From Clostridia bacterium (lineage in GTDB: Bacteria > Bacillota > Clostridia > Oscillospirales > Acutalibacteraceae): a DNA stretch of 64,000 bases. Under the pieces are notes generated by a model. That model had not been told where the DNA came from, searched no databases, and saw nothing but the letters and a program-made list of their open reading frames with translations. The stretch covers positions 45,299 to 109,298 of the forward strand of contig CAAGMR010000024.1 in NCBI GenBank assembly GCA_900771085.1, given 5' to 3'. Each line of letters begins with the position of its first letter. Position 1 is the stretch's first letter. The position numbers and the translations under genes are program-made. Of the stretch, positions 41,309 through 50,296 are shown one piece after another.

Positions 41309-42058
41309 ATGGCTGAAAAACTTGAACAGCTTGGCAAAGGCATATGCCAGGTAGTCACCAATGACCATGGTTTCGGAACTGACGCCCTCCTGCTCGCCGA
41401 CTTTGCCTCTCCAAAGAAGAATGACAGATGTATGGATTTCGGAACAGGCTGCGGAATTATTCCAATGGTCTGGAAACGCAACGGAGTCACAGCCGACATC
41501 TACGGTCTGGATATCCAGCCCAAGGCAATTGAACAGTTCAATGAAAGCGTAAAGCTTTCATCCGATAACGGTCATGACATGACCAACGTTCACCCTATCC
41601 TCTTTGACTTAAAGAAAATCGCAGATGGTGATAAAACTTATGCCGATCTTCATGGCTCATTCAGAGTGGTTACAATGAACCCGCCGTACAAGCCAAGCGG
41701 AGAAGGAATCATATCCGATTCCGGAGCAGATAAAATTGCCCGTCATATGACAGAATGCAATCTTGACGATATATGCAAGGCGGCAGCAAAACTCCTGAAC
41801 TTTGGAGGACGCTTCTGCGTCTGCCTTCGTCCGGAAAGGCTTCCGGACATGATGGAGGCCATGCGAAGCAATGGCCTGGAGCCAAAGAGGCTTCGCTTCG
41901 TCGCAAAGCGACCGGGCTCGAAGCCCTGGCTGTTTCTGCTGGAAGGCCGCCGTGGAGGCAGGCCGTTTCTTGAGGTGGATGGTACGTTGTACATCCAGGC
42001 AGAAGACGGATCGCAATCCGAAGAATTAAAACGTATAATTGGCGAATACGCAGATTAA
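41309..42058 (+). CDS. tRNA1(Val) adenine-37 N6-methyltransferase-like protein
   Basis: A 249-residue class I SAM methyltransferase of the TrmN6/YfiC group. Motif I is MDFGTGCGIIPMVW (about residue 43), and the catalytic NPPY motif is VVTMNPPYKPSGEG (about 122), typical of N6-adenine methyltransferases. It is directly followed by rsmI, 12 bases later, a pairing common in Firmicutes. GGAGG is 7 bases upstream of the ATG. The target nucleotide is inferred from family. Confidence 0.88.
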   Translation: MAEKLEQLGKGICQVVTNDHGFGTDALLLADFASPKKNDRCMDFGTGCGIIPMVWKRNGVTADIYGLDIQPKAIEQFNESVKLSSDNGHDMTNVHPILFDLKKIADGDKTYADLHGSFRVVTMNPPYKPSGEGIISDSGADKIARHMTECNLDDICKAAAKLLNFGGRFCVCLRPERLPDMMEAMRSNGLEPKRLRFVAKRPGSKPWLFLLEGRRGGRPFLEVDGTLYIQAEDGSQSEELKRIIGEYAD

Positions 42059-42069
42059 GGAACATATTT

Positions 42070-42888
42070 ATGAGTGGAAAACTTTTTGTCACCGGAACGC
42101 CTATAGGCAATCTCAGTGATTTTTCTCCAAGAGCAATCGAGACTCTTCAGCAGTGCGATTTTATTGCAGCTGAAGACACCAGAGTCACACGAAAGCTTCT
42201 TACACATTTTGAAATAAGCACTCCCCTTTTCAGCTACCATGAACACAACAAACGCGAAAAGGGTCAGCAGATAATAGAACGTATTCTCGGCGGCGAAAAC
42301 TGTGCGATTGTAACTGACGCAGGCATGCCGGCAATCTCCGATCCGGGTCAGGACCTTGTTGACCTGGCTCTTTCACACGGCATAACCGTTGTATCTGTTC
42401 CCGGACCAACGGCCTTTGCCACGGCTCTTGCAATTTCAGGCATGGACTCGAGAACCTTCACCTTTGTCGGATTCCTCGATGTCGATAAAAAGAAACGCCG
42501 CGAACAGCTCGACTTCATAAATACTCAGCCATGCACTGTAATTCTCTATGAGGCTCCACACAAGCTTTCCTCCACACTTCGGGATTTACTCGAGGCACTC
42601 GGTGACAGACACCTGTGCATCGCAAGAGAGATAACCAAGATACACGAAGAAATAATTCGTACTACATTGGCTGAAGCTGTTGAAGCTTATCCGAACAATG
42701 ACCTCAAAGGCGAAATCGTTCTTATTCTTGAAGGTGCAAAAAAAGAGTCAAGAACCTTCACCATTGAAGATGCAAAAAGCATGGCAGAAGATATGATTTC
42801 ATCCGGTATGTCAAAGAATGATGCAGCTAAAGCTGCTGCCAAAGAAACCGGACTCAAGAAAAGCGATATCTACAAACTGTTATTCTAA
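42070..42888 (+). CDS. rsmI: 16S rRNA (cytidine-1402-2'-O)-methyltransferase
   Basis: A 272-residue tetrapyrrole-methylase-fold enzyme that 2'-O-methylates C1402 of 16S rRNA. It begins KLFVTGTPIGNLSDFSPRAIETL, then AAEDTRVTRKLL, TDAGMPAISDPGQ and VPGPTAFATALAISG, all RsmI signatures. The C-terminal helical part is usual. Its AAGGAA site lies 8 bases upstream. Ends in a terminator. Confidence 0.96.
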   Translation: MSGKLFVTGTPIGNLSDFSPRAIETLQQCDFIAAEDTRVTRKLLTHFEISTPLFSYHEHNKREKGQQIIERILGGENCAIVTDAGMPAISDPGQDLVDLALSHGITVVSVPGPTAFATALAISGMDSRTFTFVGFLDVDKKKRREQLDFINTQPCTVILYEAPHKLSSTLRDLLEALGDRHLCIAREITKIHEEIIRTTLAEAVEAYPNNDLKGEIVLILEGAKKESRTFTIEDAKSMAEDMISSGMSKNDAAKAAAKETGLKKSDIYKLLF

Positions 42889-42892
42889 GAAC

Positions 42893-42927
42893 CGGACCCG
42901 TTCCAGAAGGAACGGGTCTTTTTGTGT
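42893..42927 (+). terminator. Terminator of the trmN6-like/rsmI unit
   Basis: ACCCGTTCC / GGAACGGGT with an AGAA loop, then CTTTTTG. Confidence 0.9.
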
Positions 42928-43015
42928 TGTCGATGGGACACGAGTTGAATTAAACGTAAAAATTTGCCACACAAGTTTAGTTATTTCGAGAAAAGACAAA
43001 GGATAATAAAACAGA

Positions 43016-43021
43016 TATAAT
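43016..43021 (+). promoter_or_regulatory. -10 box of the amino-acid ABC operon
   Basis: A perfect TATAAT 36 bases before the gene; only a weak -35 (AAGACA at 18 bases). Confidence 0.5.
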
Positions 43022-43056
43022 ATATAAGTATTTATTTTTTAAAGGGGTAAATTTTT

Positions 43057-43815
43057 ATGAAAAACGTAAAACGCATTGTTGCTTCTGTTCTCCTTGCAGC
43101 TTTTATGTTAACCATGCTTTGCGCATGCGGTGGCTCCAAGGGAAAGAAGTACGTAATCGCTATGGACACAGTATTCAAACCATTTGAATACACAAATGCC
43201 GAAGGCGAATTTGTTGGTATCGATGTTGATATCATCAAGGCTATTGCCGAAGATCAGGGTATCGAAATCGAAATCAATTCTATTGGTTGGGACTCAGCTA
43301 TCGCTGCCTGCCAGGCAGGACAGGCTGACGGTATGATTGCAGGCGCATCAATTACTGACGAGCGCAAAAACAGTGGCTGGATTTTCTCAGACCCTTACTA
43401 CACTGCTACTCAGTGCATAGCTGTTTCTGCTGACTCTGCTTACGCAAGTGTTGAAGACCTCAGAGGCAAGACAATTGCTGTTAAGACAGGTACTCAAGGC
43501 GAAGATTATGCCAAGAAGCTTGCCGGAACATATGGCTTCAATCTCGTAAACTTCGATGATTCACCAACAATGTATCAGGCAGTTGAAGGCGGACAGGCTG
43601 ACGCTTGCTTCGAAGACACACCAATTATGAAGGCTACTATCAAGGATGGATCAAAGCTTCGCGTTCTCGATGGTTCTGAAAACGAAGGCGGCGACTACGG
43701 CTTCGCTATCTTCAATGCTGATAACCAGGAACTTCTTGACTACTTCAACGCAGGTCTTAAGAACATTAAGGCTAACGGAACTTATGACAAGATTCTTGCA
43801 ACATACCTTGGCTAA
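43057..43815 (+). CDS. Polar amino-acid ABC transporter substrate-binding lipoprotein
   Basis: A 252-residue solute-binding protein. A lipoprotein signal ends at LCAC with the lipidated Cys24. The fold matches family 3 binding proteins: FKPFEYTNAEGEFVGIDVDIIKAIAE, then DGMIAGASITDERK (parts quoted), where the Arg and Asp bind the amino-acid backbone. The exact ligand is unknown; glutamine, cystine or basic amino acids are all possible. A hairpin separates it from the permease gene. Confidence 0.94.
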   Translation: MKNVKRIVASVLLAAFMLTMLCACGGSKGKKYVIAMDTVFKPFEYTNAEGEFVGIDVDIIKAIAEDQGIEIEINSIGWDSAIAACQAGQADGMIAGASITDERKNSGWIFSDPYYTATQCIAVSADSAYASVEDLRGKTIAVKTGTQGEDYAKKLAGTYGFNLVNFDDSPTMYQAVEGGQADACFEDTPIMKATIKDGSKLRVLDGSENEGGDYGFAIFNADNQELLDYFNAGLKNIKANGTYDKILATYLG

Positions 43816-43840
43816 GCAATAAGCAAAACATTCAATTTCT

Positions 43841-43872
43841 GTGCACCCGTGCAGACGGGTGCACTTATTTTG
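43841..43872 (+). terminator. Intergenic attenuating hairpin between binding protein and permease genes
   Basis: GTGCACCCGT / ACGGGTGCAC with a GCAG loop, then TTATTTTG. Probably lets only part of the transcription through, so that more binding protein is made than permease. Confidence 0.75.
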
Positions 43873-43892
43873 AGTTAGGAGCATTTCCTTTT

Positions 43893-44579
43893 ATGATTTA
43901 TATTATGCAAACCTATGGCCGCATCCTCCTGGAAGCGATGGGCCAGACCCTGCTCTTGGCAGTTCTCTCTCTTGCATTTGCAACTGTCCTGGGCATTATT
44001 TTCGGTGTTCTCGGTGTTGTAGACAATAAAGCCTGCAACTGGATTGAGCGCATCTTTGCCGATGCCATTCGTGGTGTACCACTCATTGTATTGGCTTTCA
44101 TGATTTACTTCGGTCTTCCACAGCTTATTAATAATGCGTTTAACCTTACCAGCCGTTTTACGCTCACTGCTTTACAGGCAGGTACCATTTCATTGGCGCT
44201 GAACTCCGGAGCTTATATGGCAGAAATTATTCGTGCCGGTATCCGTTCAATTCCTAAAGGTCAGATGGAAGCCTCCCGCAGTTTAGGCTTATCCTACCTG
44301 ACATCCATGCGCAAGATTATTCTTCCGCAGGCAATCAGAGTAATGATTCCTACAATTATTAACCAGTTCATTATCACACTGAAAGATACATCAATTCTTG
44401 CCATGATTGGTTTCCCTGAACTGGTAAACAAGGCGCGTTCCGTTATTTCTATCGACGCCACAAAGATTTTCTATGTATGGGCTGTAGTTGCCATCATGTA
44501 CCTCGTTGTTATCCTGGCTCTCTCCTATACTTCCAAAGCACTTGAAAGGAGATTAGATAATGGTAGCAGAAAACGCTAA
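43893..44579 (+). CDS. Polar amino-acid ABC transporter permease
   Basis: A 228-residue inner-membrane permease of the His/Glu/Gln/Arg type with about five helices. The EAA loop is SRSLGLSYLTSMRKIILPQAIRV (about 130-152), the contact to the ATPase, preceded by the family ALNSGAYMAEIIRAGI segment. A single permease gene suggests a homodimer. It overlaps the ATPase gene by 20 bases. GGAG is 11 bases before the ATG. Confidence 0.94.
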   Translation: MIYIMQTYGRILLEAMGQTLLLAVLSLAFATVLGIIFGVLGVVDNKACNWIERIFADAIRGVPLIVLAFMIYFGLPQLINNAFNLTSRFTLTALQAGTISLALNSGAYMAEIIRAGIRSIPKGQMEASRSLGLSYLTSMRKIILPQAIRVMIPTIINQFIITLKDTSILAMIGFPELVNKARSVISIDATKIFYVWAVVAIMYLVVILALSYTSKALERRLDNGSRKR

Positions 44580-45306
44580 AACCAAGATTTCCGTACAAGG
44601 TCTTCACAAGTACTTTGGCAAGCTTGAAGTACTTACCGGTATTGATACCGAGATTAAGGAAGGTGAAGTAGTTTGTATCATCGGCCCATCCGGCGGTGGT
44701 AAATCCACTTTTCTCCGTTGTCTCAACAAATTAGAAGATATTACTGCAGGTACCGTTATCGTTGACGGTTATGACATTACCGACAGGAAGACTGACATTA
44801 ACAGAGTCCGTCAGAATATCGGAATGGTATTCCAGCAGTTTAACCTGTTCCCTCATAAGAGTGTACTGGAAAATATTATGCTTGCTCCCGTAGACTTAAA
44901 GCTTATGACAAAGGAAGAAGCAAAGCAGAAAGGTATGGAACTTCTTAAGCGTGTCGGACTTGAGGAAAAGGCTTATGAAAAGCCTATGAACCTTTCAGGT
45001 GGCCAGCAGCAGCGTGTGGCAATCGCCCGTGCGCTTGCAATGAATCCGGACATTATGCTCTTTGACGAACCTACTTCGGCATTAGACCCTGAAATGGTTG
45101 GCGAAGTATTGAACGTTATGAAAGAACTGGCAGATCAGGGAATGACAATGGTAATTGTTACCCATGAAATGGGATTCGCAAGAGACGTTGCAGACCGTGT
45201 TCTGTTTATAGCAGATGGTGTCATCGCTGAAGAAGGCACACCGGAAGAAATATTTGGCAACCCTCAGAACCAGAGAACAAAGGATTTCCTGGCAGCTGTT
45301 CTGTAA
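44560..45306 (+). CDS. Polar amino-acid ABC transporter ATP-binding protein
   Basis: A 248-residue ATPase of the GlnQ group: Walker A GPSGGGKST (about 44-52), Q-loop FQQFNLFP, signature LSGGQQQR, Walker B IMLFDEPTSALDPE and the switch histidine in VTHEM. It powers the permease encoded just upstream. Its ribosome binding site (AAAGGAGA) lies within the permease gene, so the two are translationally coupled. Confidence 0.96.
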   Translation: MVAENAKTKISVQGLHKYFGKLEVLTGIDTEIKEGEVVCIIGPSGGGKSTFLRCLNKLEDITAGTVIVDGYDITDRKTDINRVRQNIGMVFQQFNLFPHKSVLENIMLAPVDLKLMTKEEAKQKGMELLKRVGLEEKAYEKPMNLSGGQQQRVAIARALAMNPDIMLFDEPTSALDPEMVGEVLNVMKELADQGMTMVIVTHEMGFARDVADRVLFIADGVIAEEGTPEEIFGNPQNQRTKDFLAAVL

Positions 45307-45314
45307 ATAAAAAA

Positions 45315-45350
45315 ATAAACCCGCTCCAAAAGGAGCGGGTCTTTTTTTAT
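45315..45350 (+). terminator. Bidirectional terminator after the ABC operon
   Basis: ACCCGCTCC / GGAGCGGGT with an AAAA loop and seven T; it reaches the stop codon of the convergent CDF gene. Confidence 0.92.
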
Positions 45351-46555
45351 TCTTCTTCCTGGCGCTTGAGAGTAAAGTCTCTGTCGGCAACGATTGTAAT
45401 ATCGTAACCCGGATAAATCTCTAAAAGCTTTTTCTTAAGCTCATGCGCCTTTTCAAAGGTATTCTTAACGTTGAAGTCCATTACTGCATCGAAGCTCATG
45501 TTCTTCTTTGTGGTATCGGCATAGAAAGCGTGAATCTGAAGGATATCAGGATCTTCCATGAGTTTTTCTGTTACTGTTTCTCTCATTACTCTGATGTCTT
45601 CGTCTCTGACATTTATGCTGTAGAAACCAAAGTAGAAGAATACGCCATACTTGTTGAAGAGTTCAACATTAAGAGGATGGATAATCTTGAATGCATCTCT
45701 TATTGAAATGCTCTCATCGAGTTCAACATTAACATTACCGATGTAAACGTTTGGTCCGTAGTTATGAAGGATGAGGTCATAAGCACCAACGATGCCATCA
45801 TAGTTTCGGATCTCTTCCATGATTTCCTGAGCAAGTTCTTCGTCAGGACGTTTACCGAGAAGTTCTCCTACTACGCCGAGCATGATTTCAAGACCGGCTT
45901 TAATAACGAAGAGAGATACGATAATACCAATCCAGCCATCGATAACGAAGTCTGTAAACATTGAAACAAGTGCACCCACAAGAGTTACGCCTGTAAGGAT
46001 GGCATCTGATAACGCATCTGCACCGGATGCCTCGAGGTTTGGAGAATTAAGCTTCTTTCCCCTGCCCTTGGTGTAAATACCCAGAATAATCTTTGCAAGA
46101 ATTGCTACAACAAGAAGAACAATGGAAATCCAGGTATAAGAAGTTGGTTCCGGATGAATGATCTTCTTAACGGAGTTGATGATAAACTCGCCACCTGCAA
46201 ATAAAACAAGAGCAGCAATAATCATACTTGTGAAGTACTCAACACGTCCAAATCCGAATGGATGTTTTCTTGTAGCACCCTTACCCACGATAGCCATTGT
46301 AATGATGGTTACCAGTGAGGAAACCGAGTCTGTAAAGTTGTTTACAGCATCTGAGATGATGGCAATGGAGTTGGAAGCAAGACCAACAAAGACCTTCATG
46401 CCACCAAGTAAAAGGTTGACAACTATGCCGACAACACTGGTAATTACAACTTTGACAAGTCTGTTGTAGCTTACCTTGCCGTCACCTGTAGAGTCTTCCA
46501 TTTTAATCTTCTGCTTTTCATCAAGGGTAAGTTCTGTTTTAGTTTCTTCTGCCAT
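45347..46555 (-). CDS. Cation diffusion facilitator (CDF) family transporter
   Basis: A 402-residue membrane protein with six helices (about residues 28-225) and a cytoplasmic C-terminal dimerisation domain extended at the end (a second, ferredoxin-like part at 320-395). The helix 2 metal motif is SDAVNNFTDS, with two aspartates but asparagine where zinc exporters have histidine; HPFGFGRVEY follows. This pattern is seen in Mn2+/Fe2+-type branches, so zinc is less likely. GGAGG is 6 bases upstream of the ATG. Substrate is inference. Confidence 0.9.
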   Translation of the reverse strand: MAEETKTELTLDEKQKIKMEDSTGDGKVSYNRLVKVVITSVVGIVVNLLLGGMKVFVGLASNSIAIISDAVNNFTDSVSSLVTIITMAIVGKGATRKHPFGFGRVEYFTSMIIAALVLFAGGEFIINSVKKIIHPEPTSYTWISIVLLVVAILAKIILGIYTKGRGKKLNSPNLEASGADALSDAILTGVTLVGALVSMFTDFVIDGWIGIIVSLFVIKAGLEIMLGVVGELLGKRPDEELAQEIMEEIRNYDGIVGAYDLILHNYGPNVYIGNVNVELDESISIRDAFKIIHPLNVELFNKYGVFFYFGFYSINVRDEDIRVMRETVTEKLMEDPDILQIHAFYADTTKKNMSFDAVMDFNVKNTFEKAHELKKKLLEIYPGYDITIVADRDFTLKRQEEE

Positions 46556-46568
46556 TTTAAACCTCCGT

Positions 46569-47663
46569 TTAAACGTTGAATCTGAACAGTACTACGTCTC
46601 CGTCCTGCATGATGTACTCCTTGCCTTCAGAACGAATCTGTCCTTTTTCTCTTGCGGCAGCAAGAGAACCGGCCTCAAGGAGTGTCTTATAATTTATTAC
46701 TTCAGCACGAATAAATCCGCGCTCGATATCTGAATGAATCTTGCCTGCTGCCTTTGGAGCCTTTGTACCCTTCTTGATTGTCCAGGCACGAACCTCCGGC
46801 TCGCCTGCGGTAAGGAATGACATAAGACCGAGAAGATCATATGAACGCTGAATGAGAAGGTCAAGGCCGCCCTGCTCAATACCGAGATCTGTAAGGAACA
46901 TTTCCTTTTCCTCTTTTGAGAGAGGAGCAATTTCTGCCTCAAGTTCAGCACAGATTGGAAGAACCTGGCTGCCCTCTTCCTCAGCGATAGCCTTAACTGC
47001 CTGATAACGTACATTCTCCTCAATGCCGCCAAGGAAGTCATCTTCGCCCATGTTGCAGGCGTAAATAACAGGCTTATATGTGAGAAGGTTGAAATCTGTG
47101 AGCATGTCCTCTTCGTCTTTGGTAAGCTCAACTGTACGTGCACATTTGCCTTCGGCAAGAGCTTCTTTGAAGCGGCCGAGAATCTCAAGTTCCTTACCAA
47201 GGGACTTATCGCCCTTCATAGCCTTCTCGACGCGTACAATGCGCTTGTCAAGAACTTCCATATCAGCAAGGATAAGTTCAAGGTTTATAGTCTCAATGTC
47301 ACGTGAAGGGTCAATAGAGCCTTCTACGTGAACGATATCATCGTTTTCGAAGCAGCGTACAACGTGAATGATTGCATCTACCTCACGGATGTGTGAAAGG
47401 AACTTGTTGCCAAGGCCTTCACCCTGTGCAGCGCCCTTAACAAGACCTGCGATGTCCACGAATTCTATTGATGCAGGAACAACTGATTTCGGATGATAAA
47501 GCTCTGCAAGAAGGTCGAGTCTTTCATCCGGAACTGCAACAACGCCAACGTTTGGCTCAATTGTGCAGAAAGGATAGTTTGCGCTCTGTGCGCCAGCATC
47601 TGTAATAGCATTAAAAAGAGTTGACTTACCAACATTTGGAAGTCCGACAATGCCAAGTTTCAT
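46569..47663 (-). CDS. ychF: Ribosome-associated GTPase/ATPase YchF
   Basis: A 364-residue Obg-family P-loop NTPase: MKLGIVGLPNVGKSTLFNAI (G1), DIAGLVKGAAQGEGLGNKFL (G3), and the C-terminal TGS domain with FLTAGEPEVRAWTIKKGTKAPKAAG and RGFIRAEVINY. The G4 site reads YACNMGEDD rather than NKxD, the known reason that this family prefers ATP. It is a translation- and stress-related protein. AAGGAG is 9 bases upstream. Confidence 0.97.
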   Translation of the reverse strand: MKLGIVGLPNVGKSTLFNAITDAGAQSANYPFCTIEPNVGVVAVPDERLDLLAELYHPKSVVPASIEFVDIAGLVKGAAQGEGLGNKFLSHIREVDAIIHVVRCFENDDIVHVEGSIDPSRDIETINLELILADMEVLDKRIVRVEKAMKGDKSLGKELEILGRFKEALAEGKCARTVELTKDEEDMLTDFNLLTYKPVIYACNMGEDDFLGGIEENVRYQAVKAIAEEEGSQVLPICAELEAEIAPLSKEEKEMFLTDLGIEQGGLDLLIQRSYDLLGLMSFLTAGEPEVRAWTIKKGTKAPKAAGKIHSDIERGFIRAEVINYKTLLEAGSLAAAREKGQIRSEGKEYIMQDGDVVLFRFNV

Positions 47664-47708
47664 ATATTTATGTCTCCTTATATAGAGGTTTCTAACGACA
47701 TATTATAG

Positions 47709-47769
47709 CAAAAAAACAGACAGGGTCCAATAGCTATATATGATATAGCTATTAACCCCTGTCTGTGTT
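47709..47769 (-). terminator. Terminator of the feo operon
   Basis: A long stem: ACAGACAGGG / CCCTGTCTGT enclosing AATAGCTATAT / ATATAGCTATT, followed by seven T on the minus strand. Confidence 0.92.
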
Positions 47770-47777
47770 TAATCATA

Positions 47778-47939
47778 CTACTTTTTTTGCTGCTCTTTCT
47801 GACAATTGCAGTTACAGGTGCATTCAGAGCCTCCGGGGCATCCAATACATTTTGCACCCTTCTTTTTTTGCTTTACTATGTAGTACACAGCGTAAGCAAC
47901 AATTGCAAAAACTATTAAACCTACAATAATATTCGGCAT
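47778..47939 (-). CDS. FeoB-associated Cys-rich membrane protein
   Basis: A 53-residue protein starting MPNIIVGLIVFAIVAYAVYY: one N-terminal membrane helix (3-22), a KQKKK basic stop signal, then a cysteine-rich tail with C31, C34, C40, C42, C44 and C46. This is the layout of the FeoB-associated protein family, found after feoB in Firmicutes. It may help to handle Fe2+ at the membrane; its role is not established. GGAGG is 7 bases upstream. It lies 27 bases after feoB. Confidence 0.9.
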   Translation of the reverse strand: MPNIIVGLIVFAIVAYAVYYIVKQKKKGAKCIGCPGGSECTCNCNCQKEQQKK

Positions 47940-47966
47940 ATCAGCACCTCCGAATTAAGAATTATA

Positions 47967-49955
47967 TTATTTAAGCGCGTACTCCTCTTTTACCTTCCTG
48001 TTTGCACGGATGCAAAGATAAGCAATTACGCCTGCGAAGAGAACTGTGAATATCCAGCCGCCTGTGAAGCCTGCCGCAAGGCTGCCTGTAGTAATAAGTG
48101 TGCCAATCTGGTTTACAGCGAAGCCTACAATAAAGCCTGTTGAAAGCTGGAAGCAGATTGCACCGGCAAGCCACTTGCCGGACTTCATTTCAGAGTTCAT
48201 TGCACCGAGTGCTGCAAAGCAAGGTGGTGTATAAAGGTTAAACATAAGGTATGCAAGAGCGGCAACCTTTGTAAGGCCCATGATAGCAGCTACCTCACTG
48301 CCGCCTGAAACAAGTTCAAGTTCTTCTGTGTCGATAAAGTTGGTAATTGCAAATACTGTTGCAAGAGTACCAACTACATTTTCCTTTGCGATAAAGCCTG
48401 TGATGGCTGCAGAAGCAAGCTGCCAGCTGGCGAATCCAACAACAGGTACAAGGAGGTATGCGAAAGGTGAAGCTATCATTGCAAGGATAGAGTCAGATCC
48501 GTCGTCTGCCGCTACCGCAAAGGAAGTGGTAAATGTAGCCATAATCTGAACGACTGTGTTGCATACAAGGATGATTGTACCGGCTTTGACAATATATGCC
48601 TTACCACGTTCAAGCATTGACTTGCAGGCAAAGGATAAAGATGGAGCCTTATACTGCGGAAGCTCCATAATGAAGAAACTCTTTCTGTACTTCATACCTG
48701 TGAGCTGCTTAATGAGAAGAGCTCCGAGGAGAATGAGTCCAATGCCGACGAAATACATGAGAGGACCAACCCATTTGGCATCCGGGAAGAATGCACCTGC
48801 AAAGAGTGCGATTACAGGAAGTTTTGCTCCGCATGGCATAAACGTGCAGAGCATTGCGGTTGCTCTACGCTCTCTTTCGTTTTTGATTGTGCGGCAAGCC
48901 ATAATTGCAGGAACACCGCAGCCTGTACCGATAACCATCGGAATTACTGATTTGCCTGAAAGTCCCACCCTCTTGAAAACAGGGTCAAGTACTACAGTTG
49001 CGCGAGCCATATAACCGCAATCTTCGAGAAGTGCAATGAGGAAGTACATTACCATAACAAGAGGTAAGAAACCTACTACGGCACCTACACCGCCAACGAT
49101 ACCATCTACAAGTATTGCCTGAAGAACAGGTGATGCATTTTCTACCAGACCTGCAACCCATTCCTGGAAGGTTTCAATCCAGCCTACAAGAATATCTGCA
49201 AGCCATGTACCGACTGTTGACTGGGAGATATAGAAAACAGCAGCCATAACAGCAGCAAATATGATTACGCCTAAAACAGGATGGGTGACAATCTTATCTA
49301 TCCTGTCATCTAAAGTTACTTCGTTTGTCTTTACTTCTCTTTTTTCAATATCTGAAACGAGGCCATTTACAAACTCGAAACGTTTTCTGTCGGCCTGTTC
49401 AACCTCCTGCTTGTTAGTAAGGTCAATGTCCCCCTGAACAAACGGAGCTTTCTGCTCTGTGCCATATACAGAAACTGCAGCAGCTATAACTTCCTTCAAT
49501 CCATCGGATGATGTGGAAACAGTTTTTATAACCGGACATCCGATTTTTTCTGAAAGTCCGTTTTCGTCAATGACTGTGCCATTCTTATCGTTTATATCGC
49601 TTTTATTGAGAGCAACTACAACAGGAACACCAAGTTCAAGAAGCTGAGTTGTAAAGAACAGGCTTCTGCTTAGGTTTGTTGCATCAACAATATTGATGAT
49701 TACATCCGGATTTTCCTCTTTAACATAGGAACTTGTTATGCTCTCTTCCGAAGTAAACGGAGACATGGAGTATGCTCCCGGCAAGTCAACGGCAACAAGA
49801 GTCTGATCGCCGTCGTAATAATCCTTCTTTATCTGATGTTCAGTTTTATCAACGGTAACACCGGCCCAGTTACCAACATGTTCATTTCGGCCCGTAAGAG
49901 CATTGAACATAGTGGTTTTTCCCGAGTTCGGGTTACCTGTCATTGCTATTCTCAT
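47967..49955 (-). CDS. feoB: Ferrous iron transport protein B
   Basis: A 662-residue Fe2+ transporter. The N-terminal G domain has GNPNSGKTT (7-15), DLPGAYSM (G3) and NKSD (G4, in ALNKSDI). The helical GDI-like spacer spans about 170-270. The membrane part follows, with the Gate motifs containing conserved cysteines (GTGCGVPAIMACR and LCTFMPCGAKLP, near 335-390). It is somewhat shorter than E. coli FeoB (773). AAGGGG is 7 bases upstream. It may be transcribed both from the feoA promoter and from its own, since an operator and a hairpin lie in between. Confidence 0.97.
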   Translation of the reverse strand: MRIAMTGNPNSGKTTMFNALTGRNEHVGNWAGVTVDKTEHQIKKDYYDGDQTLVAVDLPGAYSMSPFTSEESITSSYVKEENPDVIINIVDATNLSRSLFFTTQLLELGVPVVVALNKSDINDKNGTVIDENGLSEKIGCPVIKTVSTSSDGLKEVIAAAVSVYGTEQKAPFVQGDIDLTNKQEVEQADRKRFEFVNGLVSDIEKREVKTNEVTLDDRIDKIVTHPVLGVIIFAAVMAAVFYISQSTVGTWLADILVGWIETFQEWVAGLVENASPVLQAILVDGIVGGVGAVVGFLPLVMVMYFLIALLEDCGYMARATVVLDPVFKRVGLSGKSVIPMVIGTGCGVPAIMACRTIKNERERRATAMLCTFMPCGAKLPVIALFAGAFFPDAKWVGPLMYFVGIGLILLGALLIKQLTGMKYRKSFFIMELPQYKAPSLSFACKSMLERGKAYIVKAGTIILVCNTVVQIMATFTTSFAVAADDGSDSILAMIASPFAYLLVPVVGFASWQLASAAITGFIAKENVVGTLATVFAITNFIDTEELELVSGGSEVAAIMGLTKVAALAYLMFNLYTPPCFAALGAMNSEMKSGKWLAGAICFQLSTGFIVGFAVNQIGTLITTGSLAAGFTGGWIFTVLFAGVIAYLCIRANRKVKEEYALK

Positions 49956-49978
49956 TTTTATACCCCTTCTACGTTAAT

Positions 49979-49996
49979 AGTTAGTGTAGACTAACT
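49979..49996. promoter_or_regulatory. DtxR-family-type operator 3, before feoB
   Basis: AGTTAG-TGTAGA-CTAACT, an 18-base palindrome with perfect 6-base arms, 24 bases before the feoB start codon. Same arms and spacing as the two sites before feoA. Confidence 0.75.
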
Positions 49997-50004
49997 GCAC
50001 CATA

Positions 50005-50040
50005 AAAAATAAAAGCACTTTACGTACTTTTATTTTTGTT
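50005..50040 (-). terminator. Hairpin between feoA and feoB
   Basis: AATAAAAGTAC...GTGCTTTTATT followed by TTTT on the minus strand; an A/U-rich terminator-like stem right after the feoA stop. Confidence 0.55.
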
Positions 50041-50042
50041 TC

Positions 50043-50255
50043 TTAAACTTCTATTGCATCGGACAAAAGTGAGTCTATGTTGTACCTTCCATCTTTAATG
50101 GAGACCACAAGATTTGATTTCTTCCTGGAAACAACGGTTATAGGTTCACCGCTATAGCAGCCAAGAGAGAAAAGAAAAGCATTCAATTCTTCGTCATTGG
50201 TATTAATACTTTTGACAAAATATTCCTTGCCTTCAATCGCCTGTGTCAAAGTCAT
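50043..50255 (-). CDS. feoA: Ferrous iron transport protein A
   Basis: A 70-residue SH3-like protein that binds FeoB. It has the family form: an N-terminal strand (MTLTQAIEGKEYFVKSI), the central LFSLGCYSGEPITVV turn (commonly LGL.PG..I) and the C-terminal VVSIKDGRYNIDSLLSDAI (commonly ...ALRxxxAxxI). AAGGAG is 9 bases upstream. It is controlled by a strong promoter overlapped by two palindromic operators. Confidence 0.92.
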   Translation of the reverse strand: MTLTQAIEGKEYFVKSINTNDEELNAFLFSLGCYSGEPITVVSRKKSNLVVSIKDGRYNIDSLLSDAIEV

Positions 50256-50272
50256 GATGGCACACTCCTTCT

Positions 50273-50290
50273 AGTTAGCTATAACTAACT
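50273..50290. promoter_or_regulatory. DtxR-family-type operator 2, before feoA
   Basis: AGTTAG-CTATAA-CTAACT, perfect 6-base arms, just downstream of the feoA -10 box and about 18 bases before the start codon. Confidence 0.8.
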
Positions 50291-50296
50291 AATTCT

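Noticed and set aside
41709..42110. Open frames of 119-133 codons antisense to the trmN6-like gene
   Set aside because: Shadow frames of a strongly conserved methyltransferase; rich in Arg/Ser/Cys as expected from reversed codons.
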